DNA from: an uncultured Bacilli bacterium
GTDB lineage: Bacteria > Bacillota_I > Bacilli_A > RF39 > UBA660
Length of the DNA stretch: 6,430 nucleotides
Reading direction: 5' to 3'
Assembly (NCBI GenBank): GCA_947624695.1
Contig: CANQLN010000060.1
Location: forward strand, 1-6,430
The position numbers were made by a program, and so were the translations under genes. Under the pieces are notes generated by a model. The model saw only the letters and a list, made by a program, of their open reading frames with translations. It ran no database searches and was not told where the DNA came from. Of the stretch, positions 1 to 5,634 are shown piece by piece (the stretch's first letter is position 1; every line of letters starts with the position of its first letter).

Positions 1-73
1 CGTTGGTGAAGTGGTTGAACACACATGCCTTTCACGCATGCATTCATGGGTTCAAATCCCGTACGGGTCACCA
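1..73 (+). tRNA. tRNA-Glu (anticodon UUC), 5' end cut by window edge
   Basis: This is a tRNA gene lacking only its first four bases, which lie before the window. The anticodon stem is CATGC (24-28) paired with GCATG (36-40), around the seven-base loop CTTTCAC. The anticodon TTC at 31-33 reads GAA/GAG glutamate codons. The T arm is ATGGG/CCCGT around TTCAAAT. The 3' acceptor strand ACGGGTC (63-69) pairs with the visible CGT at 1-3 plus the missing bases. Discriminator A70 is followed by a genome-encoded CCA (71-73), as is common in Firmicutes. The gene may be the last member of a tRNA array, which cannot be seen from here. Confidence 0.95.
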
Positions 74-80
74 ATTTAGT

Positions 81-123
81 TATTAAAGCGGCAAATCGCT
101 TTAATATAAAGATATACTTTATA
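81..123 (+). other. Two consecutive stem-loops downstream of tRNA-Glu
   Basis: A perfect 10-bp stem (TATTAAAGCG at 81-90 with CGCTTTAATA at 97-106, six-base loop) starts eight bases after the tRNA CCA end. A second stem (TATAAAG at 105-111 with CTTTATA at 117-123, five-base loop) follows directly and shares two bases with the first, so the two cannot form in full together. Neither is followed by a T run, so neither is a classical terminator. They could protect or guide 3' processing of the tRNA precursor; that role is inferred. Apart from these and the two terminators, I see nothing in 74-231. Confidence 0.4.
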
Positions 124-172
124 CTAAATAAATGACTTGAGAAATGATAGTTTAAAGTTATCGCATAGAATT

Positions 173-196
173 AAGAGTGAAAATGACTCTTTTTTT
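173..196 (+). terminator. Rho-independent terminator of the tRNA transcript
   Basis: AAGAGT (173-178) pairs with ACTCTT (186-191) around a seven-base loop, and a run of seven T residues covers 190-196. This is the first T-tailed hairpin on the + strand after the tRNA, so it probably ends the tRNA transcript about 100 bases past its 3' end. Confidence 0.75.
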
Positions 197-204
197 CTTG
201 CTCT

Positions 205-224
205 AAAAAAGCCTTTATAGGCTT
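205..224 (-). terminator. Rho-independent terminator of the Cys-rich protein gene
   Basis: Read on the - strand, AAGCCT (224-219) pairs with AGGCTT (214-209) around a four-base loop and runs into six T residues (210-205). It begins eight bases after the stop codon of the 432-residue gene and should end the ylbL/Cys-rich transcript. It faces the + strand tRNA terminator, so the two converging transcripts each have their own stop signal. Confidence 0.8.
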
Positions 225-231
225 ATATAAA

Positions 232-1530
232 TTATGAATAAGTATAATATCCAGAATGATAAGAACAAGTTGTTTTTTTGGTATTAGTTGTTGACTCTGA
301 ACAACTAGAAGGATATGTAGTTGTACAAGAAGTACTCCATCTGGAGCAGCCAAAGGAAGAGTCTGTACATGATGGGTATGATCCCCATGATTTGCAAACA
401 TCGCTACAACTTCCCTTAGTTGCTGGTCTATCACATGTTATGGAATAAGTGCCACCAATGTTAATACCACAACCACTATAAAGACTAAAACCAGAAGGAC
501 AACTTAATTTAGAACATTCTCCAACTGTTGGAGCCGTAACATGGGTTCGACAAGTATCACCAAACATCAAAGAACCACCTAAAGGACAAGTATATGAACA
601 TTCATATTCCGAACTTAAACATTCTCTACTACCACATACTGATCCAGAACCACTATTATAAGATTGACATGAGCAAACTTTTTTTGTGTAATAACCTGAT
701 GTGTAGCTACTACTTACAGAAACATCACAACCTACGGTATTTCCGGCCTTATCATTAATATTAATTTTTTGACTAGAAGTTAAATAACTAAAGGTGTAAC
801 TCTCTTGTTCACAACCACTTAAAGTATCACTACAACCAACATTACCACTTACTCCACTGGTACCAGTACTAGTTTTAGTTACAGAACCACATACAGGATT
901 AACATTGTCAAAAATAATCGTGGTCTCGCTATAATCCGAAATAATTTCTTGATTATTTTTTAAATAAGCAAAAACTAATTTAGAACCATTGATATCATTT
1001 ATAAAAGTATAACTGCCCTCAATGGAAGTGGTATTATTACTTACATTTTGCCAATTACAATTAGCATAGTCTTCTTCCTCAGTTAGACAATAAGAAGTAA
1101 TTACTTCACCTTCTTTTTTAGGCCAAGTTAAAGTATAAGTATTAGTCATACTATTAGTATATTCTTTTTCATTTTTTAAAGTAACTGTTGGAGCCTCAAC
1201 TGGACTTTTAGGATCAAAATAAAGTTCACAAGATAAAGAAATAGCACTGGAAAGTAATATGCCCTCATCTTTAACAGAAAGATAATTTCTCACAGGAGTT
1301 TGTTCATTACCATCTTTATCATAACAATGGCTATTGCCATAATTTAAACGATAGCCATCCAAAATTAATTCCTTACCTGAATATTTTCTATAAGTATCAT
1401 TTTCTTTAATATACATAGCTAAAGTTGGGATAGTTTTATCTTTTTTTAAAAAATTAGAGTCATAAAAAAGAAGAATAAGACTAATTATTAAAAAAATTAC
1501 TATGCCTATTATTCCAATTCTTTTTTTCAT
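232..1530 (-). CDS. Membrane-anchored, cysteine-rich exported protein with Ig-like region, function unknown
   Basis: I do not recognise a characterised family for this 432-residue protein. It begins MKKR followed by one hydrophobic helix (about 5-23) with no clear signal-peptidase site, which suggests an N-terminal signal anchor with the rest outside the cell. Residues about 112-210 (from APTVTL to FDNVNPVC) look like a bacterial Ig-like beta-sandwich. Residues about 211-272 form a second small repeat-like module with C-SDTLSGC and DKAGNTVGC. Residues 286-422 are a Cys/Ser/Thr/Gly-rich tail with 18 cysteines; the whole protein has 26 and none is in the anchor. Start: ATG with AGAGGT a few bases upstream (1535-1540). 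It lies 37 bp downstream of ylbL on the same strand, with a possible promoter of its own inside the ylbL 3' end, and is followed by a terminator. A surface or adhesin-like role is an inference from export, Ig-like folds and disulfide potential. Confidence 0.85.
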   Translation of the reverse strand: MKKRIGIIGIVIFLIISLILLFYDSNFLKKDKTIPTLAMYIKENDTYRKYSGKELILDGYRLNYGNSHCYDKDGNEQTPVRNYLSVKDEGILLSSAISLSCELYFDPKSPVEAPTVTLKNEKEYTNSMTNTYTLTWPKKEGEVITSYCLTEEEDYANCNWQNVSNNTTSIEGSYTFINDINGSKLVFAYLKNNQEIISDYSETTIIFDNVNPVCGSVTKTSTGTSGVSGNVGCSDTLSGCEQESYTFSYLTSSQKININDKAGNTVGCDVSVSSSYTSGYYTKKVCSCQSYNSGSGSVCGSRECLSSEYECSYTCPLGGSLMFGDTCRTHVTAPTVGECSKLSCPSGFSLYSGCGINIGGTYSITCDRPATKGSCSDVCKSWGSYPSCTDSSFGCSRWSTSCTTTYPSSCSESTTNTKKTTCSYHSGYYTYS

Positions 1531-1554
1531 GGCTACCTCTTTTATTCTATAGAT

Positions 1555-1583
1555 ATTTTAACATAATCTATAAATTATTTAAA
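1555..1583 (-). promoter_or_regulatory. Possible promoter of the Cys-rich protein gene
   Basis: On the - strand, TTTAAA (1583-1578) is separated by 17 bp from TAAAAT (1560-1555), and the -10 carries an upstream TG as in extended -10 promoters. It overlaps the end of ylbL and would give a leader of about 18 bases containing the AGAGGT ribosome site. In such AT-rich DNA this match could be chance, and read-through from ylbL is equally possible. Confidence 0.4.
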
Positions 1584-2575
1584 TAATTTATTGCATCATC
1601 TAAAGTATGAACTTTAACTAAATCAATTTTTAATTTCCTCTCCTTTTTAACTTTTAATGCTTCATCATAGTTTTCTTCAGGGCAAAAGAAGATATCAGCT
1701 TTCTTTTTAGAAGCACCGAGTAACTTATATTTTACGCCCCCAATTTCTTCAATCACTCCATCAGCGGTAATGGAACCAGTTCCCACAATATCTAAGCCTT
1801 TGGTAATATCTTCTTTTGTTAAAGCATTATAGATAGATAAACTCATCATAAAACTACCACTACTACCAGATTCACTATTTTTCATTTTAATAGATACGGG
1901 GATTTCCGTTTTATATTCATAAGTCGTATGAAAAGCTACTCCTACTTTTAAAGAATTATCGCTATCTTCATAAACTTTGGCTTCTCTTTCATATTCTTTC
2001 CCATCATTTAAAACTTTTATTTTAACTAAATCATTTTCTTTTAATGTATTAATATATTCTTTTAATTCCTCAATCGAGTTAACCTTAACATCATTAACAC
2101 TAATAAATTCATCACCCACTTCTAAATTAGTTTTGGCATCATCGCTAATAAAAATTACTTTATTATGGGCACTCGTTATTTCAATATCGTAATCACTTCT
2201 TTTAAAAGCAGCAATAATGGCATTATCAATACCTTCATCTAAATATTCTTTTCCAACTTCAATAACATCTTCATAACTATCTTCATTAGTAATATCACTT
2301 AAAGGGTATAAATCCCAATCCGGCATGATATAAGACATTAAAATAAAAGGCATGGTTCCTTTCATCGCCGTTACATAACTCATTGATAAACTACCCTTCT
2401 CTTCATATTCCGTGGCAATTTCTAGGCGATCTGATAGATTAATAGTCCCCCCACTTTTATAGATAACAAAAGGTAATTCATAATAACAAACAAATATTAA
2501 AAATACTAAAAAGATTAAAAACTTATAGTTTTCTTTAAAAAAACTTTTAATCTTTTCATATAATTTAGTAAACAT
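1568..2575 (-). CDS. ylbL: Membrane-anchored PDZ plus Lon-type (S16) serine protease, YlbL/DdcP-like
   Basis: The protein has 335 residues, close to the roughly 340 of B. subtilis YlbL. It shows a short cytoplasmic N-terminus, one membrane helix (about 18-37), a PDZ domain (about 128-203, with NLEVGDEFISVNDVKV) and a C-terminal Lon proteolytic domain (about 222-335). The catalytic Ser-Lys pair is Ser239 (G237-S-S-G-S) and Lys284 (IGGVKYK), 45 residues apart, matching the spacing in E. coli Lon (Ser679/Lys722); TG at 266-267 also aligns. There is no AAA+ domain, so proteolysis should be ATP-independent and outside the membrane, with PDZ selecting substrate. In B. subtilis, YlbL (DdcP) helps clear the SOS division inhibitor YneA during recovery from DNA damage; that role here is only by homology. 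Start: ATG with AGGTGA (2585-2580) four bases upstream. It diverges from ylbJ, a neighbour kept from Bacillus. Oddity: the usual GPSAG around the nucleophile is GSSGS. Confidence 0.9.
   Translation of the reverse strand: MFTKLYEKIKSFFKENYKFLIFLVFLIFVCYYELPFVIYKSGGTINLSDRLEIATEYEEKGSLSMSYVTAMKGTMPFILMSYIMPDWDLYPLSDITNEDSYEDVIEVGKEYLDEGIDNAIIAAFKRSDYDIEITSAHNKVIFISDDAKTNLEVGDEFISVNDVKVNSIEELKEYINTLKENDLVKIKVLNDGKEYEREAKVYEDSDNSLKVGVAFHTTYEYKTEIPVSIKMKNSESGSSGSFMMSLSIYNALTKEDITKGLDIVGTGSITADGVIEEIGGVKYKLLGASKKKADIFFCPEENYDEALKVKKERKLKIDLVKVHTLDDAINYLNNL
2559..2564 (+). promoter_or_regulatory. Candidate -10 box for ylbJ
   Basis: A perfect TATAAT lies 50 bases before the ylbJ start codon, inside the first codons of the divergent ylbL. 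No convincing -35 stands at the proper distance, where the sequence is mostly A. The 39-bp intergenic gap contains no better + strand candidate. Confidence 0.25.
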
Positions 2576-2590
2576 TTTATCACCTAATTC

Positions 2591-2619
2591 ATTATAGCAC
2601 TTTGAAAGGTTTTTATGAA
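2591..2619 (-). promoter_or_regulatory. Probable ylbL promoter with extended -10
   Basis: On the - strand a perfect TATAAT (2596-2591) is preceded by TGC, forming the extended -10 TGCTATAAT. At 17 bp lies TTCATA (2619-2614), four of six matches to the -35 consensus. The -35 overlaps the ATG of ylbJ. Transcription would begin near 2584, leaving a leader of only about 10 bases that is essentially the Shine-Dalgarno sequence. Confidence 0.5.
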
Positions 2620-3538
2620 CAATCTAAAAAAAATTTTCAGCATTTTTTTCTTATTTATATTTTTATTCTTATTATTTAAATATAATTATATTTTAGCTAA
2701 AACGACTAGTGAAGCCGTATATTTATGGTTAGAAAAAGTATTTCCTAATCTTTTTATCATGTTTATTTTAAATGATATTATTATTAAAACTAATCTTTTT
2801 TCTTTTTTAAATAATCGGGTTAATTCCTTATTTAATAAAATATTTAAGACTAGTGGCACTTCTTTAGAGGCCTTTTTACTTGCCATATTTTCTGGGACAC
2901 CCTCTAGTGCTTTTATTTTAAAAGAAATGCTCGAAAATAAAAAAATAACTTTAAATGATGCAAATAAATTAATTGCCTATACTTATTTTCCTAATCCTTT
3001 ATTTCTTTACACTATCTTAACGCTTTCTTTTCGGAAAGTTATTGTTATAAGAATTATTTCTATCATTTATTTAACGAATATTATAATTGGTTTATTTTTT
3101 AGAGGAAAGAATAATAATGATATCATTTATATAAATGAGAAGAAAGCTAAAGAAAATATTTTTCAAATTTTACCAGAGGCTATTACTAAAAGTATTAATA
3201 CCCTTTTAATGATATTAGGCTCTATTGTTTTTTATATGCTTCTGGCTAGTTTAATTTTAAAAATACCCGTCCTTTCCAAAATACCTCTTATTATTAAAGG
3301 ATTATTAGAAATAACTCAAGCTTTAAATAGTTTACCATTATTTCCTATTTTAAGTTTTAAAAAAGAAATAATAGCTATCATTATTATTTCTTTTGGAGGA
3401 TTATCTATTCATACGCAAATTAAGCAAATCTTAGAGGGTACTCAAATTAAATACCAAAATTTCTTAAAAGGACGACTACTCCACATCCTTATTAGCACAA
3501 GCTCCTATATACTCATTAAGATATTCTTTATTGGTTAA
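2615..3538 (+). CDS. ylbJ: YlbJ-like integral membrane protein (nucleoside-recognition/Gate domain family)
   Basis: This 307-residue protein is very hydrophobic, with likely membrane segments near 6-28, 40-58, 83-98, 125-137, 142-163, 193-216, 226-245, 251-267 and 288-306. Family signatures can be recognised: FSGTPSSAF (92-100) at the position of the SG(Y)P-GA motif, YFPNPLFL (124-131) for NPLF, LLEIT (230-234), and SFGGLSIHTQ (259-268) for the FGGL-h-Q motif. These fit YlbJ, although B. subtilis YlbJ is about 100 residues longer. In B. subtilis the gene belongs to the mother-cell sporulation programme and is needed for a normal spore cortex; the transported or sensed molecule is not known to me, and nothing here shows that this organism sporulates. 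Start: ATG with GAAAGG (2604-2609) five bases before it. The divergent ylbL neighbour supports the call. Its last 20 codons and stop are antisense to the end of a pseudopilin gene. Confidence 0.8.
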   Translation: MNNLKKIFSIFFLFIFLFLLFKYNYILAKTTSEAVYLWLEKVFPNLFIMFILNDIIIKTNLFSFLNNRVNSLFNKIFKTSGTSLEAFLLAIFSGTPSSAFILKEMLENKKITLNDANKLIAYTYFPNPLFLYTILTLSFRKVIVIRIISIIYLTNIIIGLFFRGKNNNDIIYINEKKAKENIFQILPEAITKSINTLLMILGSIVFYMLLASLILKIPVLSKIPLIIKGLLEITQALNSLPLFPILSFKKEIIAIIIISFGGLSIHTQIKQILEGTQIKYQNFLKGRLLHILISTSSYILIKIFFIG

Positions 3539-4102
3539 ATAATCAGGATTAGTTAAATCTAATTGACTAGATTCTCCCATATAACTAATTTCTAAATCAT
3601 CTAATGCATTATTAACTTCGGCATTATTTTTTTCATGATAAGGATCATTATAAATAAATATATTAATTTTATAATAATAATTATTAATATTTTGATCAAC
3701 ATGAGAAGTAAATAAAGCACAAAGATCAATAATAGCTCCTTCCATCTTCCAAGAAGTTTTTTCACCCTTAAAAGAAGTATACCTTACATAATAATCATCA
3801 TTCTTTTTTTCAGTTTCTAATTTCGCTATCTTAATTAGTTCTCTATCTTTAAAATGAAAATTTAAAACTAAATTATTATTAAGAGAATTATCGGTAATTC
3901 CCACTAAAGAATAATTATTTAAATCATCTTGAATAGTATAAATAATTTCTGCTCTTTTAATCTGATTATTATAAGCATAATTGTTATTATTAGTTTCATT
4001 TCGTAAATCTAATAAGATCTGAAATAAAAAGATTAGAACTGTACTAATTAAAACAATACTAATTAATAATTCAACTAATGTCATTCCTTTATTATTCATC
4101 AT
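3476..4102 (-). CDS. Pseudopilin (type IV pilin-like, N-terminal methylation motif), third of cassette
   Basis: The 208-residue product starts with a class III (prepilin) signal: a short leader ending in Gly6, then M-T-L-V-E with Glu11 as the +5 glutamate, followed by a hydrophobic helix to about residue 31. Prepilin peptidase should cut after Gly6. The rest (about 32-208) is an Asn/Asp/Tyr-rich globular part I cannot assign; in length and position it could correspond to a minor pseudopilin such as ComGF or GspJ, but no specific motif confirms this. Two ATGs stand in tandem at the start, and a good site AAGGA (4113-4109) lies inside the end of the previous gene, whose TAA precedes the ATG by two bases, so translation is probably coupled. 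The last 20 codons and the stop overlap ylbJ in antisense. Only two cysteines (128, 202) are present, unlike the first pilin of the cassette. Confidence 0.85.
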   Translation of the reverse strand: MMNNKGMTLVELLISIVLISTVLIFLFQILLDLRNETNNNNYAYNNQIKRAEIIYTIQDDLNNYSLVGITDNSLNNNLVLNFHFKDRELIKIAKLETEKKNDDYYVRYTSFKGEKTSWKMEGAIIDLCALFTSHVDQNINNYYYKINIFIYNDPYHEKNNAEVNNALDDLEISYMGESSQLDLTNPDYLTNKEYLNEYIGACANKDVE

Positions 4103-4104
4103 AA

Positions 4105-4467
4105 TTATTCCTTCTCAAAAAAGGCATAACAAGAATCTTTTTCTTTAGCCATAACTTCTATTTTATCTTCTTTTTTAATCATCTCTGAACCATTTTGACA
4201 ATAACTATAATCTTCTTTATAAATATAGCCTTCTTTAGGCATATTATATTCTACTTCATATTCTTTAGTTTCGGCATTATAAACCATAAAATATAAATTA
4301 ACATCTAAAGTATCATCACTCACAAATTCATTCTTAATCTTATCTTTATATTCATCAAGCATTTCTCTATTTTTAGAATAAGAACTAATTAAAAAAAGCA
4401 TTAAAGAAAGAAAGATAATAAAAAATGTATAAATTAAAGTTGTCGAAACAAAACCATTTTTCTTCAT
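4105..4467 (-). CDS. Small pseudopilin-like protein lacking Glu5, second of cassette
   Basis: I place the start at ATG 4467 (120 residues). An upstream in-frame TTG at 4485 would add six residues inside the preceding gene, without a ribosome site, and spoil the short leader. From this ATG the protein reads MKKNG then FVSTTLIYTFF, a prepilin-like leader and a helix to about residue 29. The +5 residue after Gly5 is Thr10, not Glu, so it would lack the group that in ordinary pilins pairs with the neighbouring N-terminus. The remainder (30-120) is charged and Tyr-rich, with a small domain holding C90-Q-N-G-S and a closing C113-Y-A-F-F that may form one disulfide. The upstream gene's TGA ends two bases before the ATG and no strong ribosome site is visible, so re-initiation is likely. 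Minor pilins without Glu5 (GspK of type II secretion) sit at pilus tips; whether this is such a tip protein is inference. Confidence 0.8.
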   Translation of the reverse strand: MKKNGFVSTTLIYTFFIIFLSLMLFLISSYSKNREMLDEYKDKIKNEFVSDDTLDVNLYFMVYNAETKEYEVEYNMPKEGYIYKEDYSYCQNGSEMIKKEDKIEVMAKEKDSCYAFFEKE

Positions 4468-4469
4468 AA

Positions 4470-5048
4470 TCACACACTTACCCAACTATAATAATTTTGA
4501 CAATTTTGATTGTTTAAATCACATGTTTCATAGGCTACTCCTAAAATATAAGAAGTTTCAATATCGACATAAATTGTCTTTAAATAATTAATAAATCCTT
4601 CATCTAATTTTAAATATAAATCATTACAATTTTCATATTCCGCACATTCTTTATCTTCTGAACAACTTAAAGAACATTTTTTTAAATTATCAATTTTATT
4701 AGTCTTTAATAATATCATTTGTTTAACTTCAAAATTTTCTAATAACAGGTTCATAAATTCCGCATCTTTTTCATAATTTAAAAATAAATCTTCGGTATCC
4801 ATGCCAATGGTTAAAAAATAAATATGGTCATCATCTTCTAATTTTTTAGTTAAAGAAGATATATTTAAATCATGAAGTTTCTTTTTTAAATATTCACTCC
4901 GATAAATATAACTTTCATCATCATAATAAACTCGCGTTTTTTCGTTTTGAAGAATTTTGGAAAAAGAAGTATACAAAAGAAGTAAAGAACTGGTTAAAAT
5001 TACAATAGAGATTATTGTTTCGACAAAGACAAAACCATTCTTCTTCAT
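4470..5048 (-). CDS. Pseudopilin with class III signal and six-cysteine region, first of cassette
   Basis: The 192-residue product begins MKKNG followed by FVFVE: the prepilin peptidase site after Gly5, with Glu10 in the +5 position. A hydrophobic helix runs to about residue 27, then polar helix and globular domain. Six cysteines, all in the exported part, fall at 125, 129, 135, 141, 176 and 183, enough for three disulfides. I cannot assign it to a named pseudopilin (GspI- or ComGE-like by position at most). It is the first gene of a three-gene cassette and has a well-formed promoter just upstream (5070-5098). The ATG is preceded by GGGAAGTGA, a modest ribosome site. Its stop TGA is two bases before the next ATG. 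No assembly ATPase, platform protein or prepilin peptidase is in the window, so these must be encoded elsewhere if the system works. Confidence 0.85.
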   Translation of the reverse strand: MKKNGFVFVETIISIVILTSSLLLLYTSFSKILQNEKTRVYYDDESYIYRSEYLKKKLHDLNISSLTKKLEDDDHIYFLTIGMDTEDLFLNYEKDAEFMNLLLENFEVKQMILLKTNKIDNLKKCSLSCSEDKECAEYENCNDLYLKLDEGFINYLKTIYVDIETSYILGVAYETCDLNNQNCQNYYSWVSV

Positions 5049-5069
5049 ATTGTCACTTCCCTATTATTA

Positions 5070-5098
5070 ATTATAACTGATGTCTTATTATTTCGCAA
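5070..5098 (-). promoter_or_regulatory. Promoter of the pseudopilin cassette
   Basis: On the - strand, TTGCGA (5098-5093) is followed after 17 bp by a perfect TATAAT (5075-5070). Transcription would begin near 5063, leaving a leader of about 15 bases with the GGGAAG ribosome site. It occupies most of the 54-bp gap after the GrpB gene, so the cassette is probably transcribed on its own. No T-tailed terminator hairpin was seen between the two, so read-through from the GNAT/GrpB operon is also possible. Confidence 0.6.
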
Positions 5099-5102
5099 TT
5101 AA

Positions 5103-5633
5103 TTATTTTTGGGAATATTCCTGATGAGCTAACGCGATAACATTATTAATAAATTCTTTTTTACCTTGAGTATATTTAGGTCTTTCCGAAGCATATTTCT
5201 TGGCTAAGTCTTCTTTTAACTTATTATACTCTTGAATGTAGGTGGGATGCGCAATTAAAAAATTACGAAAATAAAGTTGATTGTAATAAGTGTCTGTATG
5301 GCCCTCTACAGCATGAAGATAGTGACTTCTAGCATCATCTGGCCCTTTGGCGAAAAAGAAGCGATCAGGTATTCCTTGTTGACCCCGATTCTCATATTGA
5401 TATTTTTCTAAAATTTCGGTAATTTTAGGAATATCTTTAAAACTTTTAATCACGAGTAAAATGTCAATAATCGGTTTAGCTTTAATTCCTGGAATAGCGG
5501 TACTTCCTACATGATGGATTTCCTTTAAATAGCCTTTTAAAACTTTTTCTAATAAGTCTTTTTCCTTATCATATTCCAATTCCCACTCATTACTATAATC
5601 TTCTAATTTAACAATTCCTCTTGGAAGAGCCAT
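5103..5633 (-). CDS. GrpB family (UPF0157) protein, nucleotidyltransferase-like fold
   Basis: The 176-residue length is usual for stand-alone GrpB/UPF0157 proteins. The hallmark HVGSTAIPG-K-KPIID segment is at 41-57 (H41, G43-S44, K53, D57), matching the GS and acidic part of the nucleotidyltransferase fold. Further family marks are SHYLHAVEG (103-111), the FRNFL-AHP stretch (122-130) and the closing R-KYT-GK-EFI (151-162). It is soluble and cytoplasmic. The biochemical activity of the family is not established; a nucleotide-transfer role is suggested only by fold. Start: ATG with a full AAGGAGG site about seven bases upstream, located inside the 3' end of the GNAT gene, whose TAA is one base before this ATG. 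The pair is therefore tightly coupled. GrpB genes are often found beside GNAT acetyltransferases in Firmicutes, a recollection not tested here. Confidence 0.9.
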   Translation of the reverse strand: MALPRGIVKLEDYSNEWELEYDKEKDLLEKVLKGYLKEIHHVGSTAIPGIKAKPIIDILLVIKSFKDIPKITEILEKYQYENRGQQGIPDRFFFAKGPDDARSHYLHAVEGHTDTYYNQLYFRNFLIAHPTYIQEYNKLKEDLAKKYASERPKYTQGKKEFINNVIALAHQEYSQK

Positions 5634-5634
5634 T

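Noticed and set aside
137..170. TTGAGA as -35 of a small RNA ending at the 173-196 terminator
   Set aside because: No -10-like hexamer lies at 16-18 bp downstream, so a separate promoter is not supported.
171..434. 87-residue open frame on the - strand with a hydrophobic His/Leu-rich product
   Set aside because: It overlaps the end of the Cys-rich gene in another frame, runs through the terminator hairpin at 205-224, and has no ribosome site.
286..620. Repeated Cys/Ser codons in the Cys-rich tail as possible DNA repeats or a CRISPR-like array
   Set aside because: Spacing between cysteines is irregular and no repeated nucleotide unit of constant length was found; the pattern is at the protein level.
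1977..2192. 71-residue open frame on the + strand
   Set aside because: It is wholly antisense to the PDZ domain of ylbL, whose protein is clearly recognisable; the frame is a by-product of AT-rich Leu/Ser codons.
2686..2886. 66-residue open frame on the - strand inside ylbJ
   Set aside because: It is antisense to a recognisable membrane protein and has no ribosome site or family features.
3468..3490. Hairpin AAGGA/TCCTT at the end of the third pseudopilin as a - strand terminator
   Set aside because: The stem is only five pairs with a 13-base loop, and the following T run is only four (two of them already in the stem) before AAG; too weak to call.
4468..4485. TTG start that would lengthen the second pseudopilin by six residues
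   Set aside because: It lies within the preceding gene, has no ribosome site, and adds a Cys/Val-containing stretch before an otherwise standard MKKNG leader; ATG 4467 fits better.
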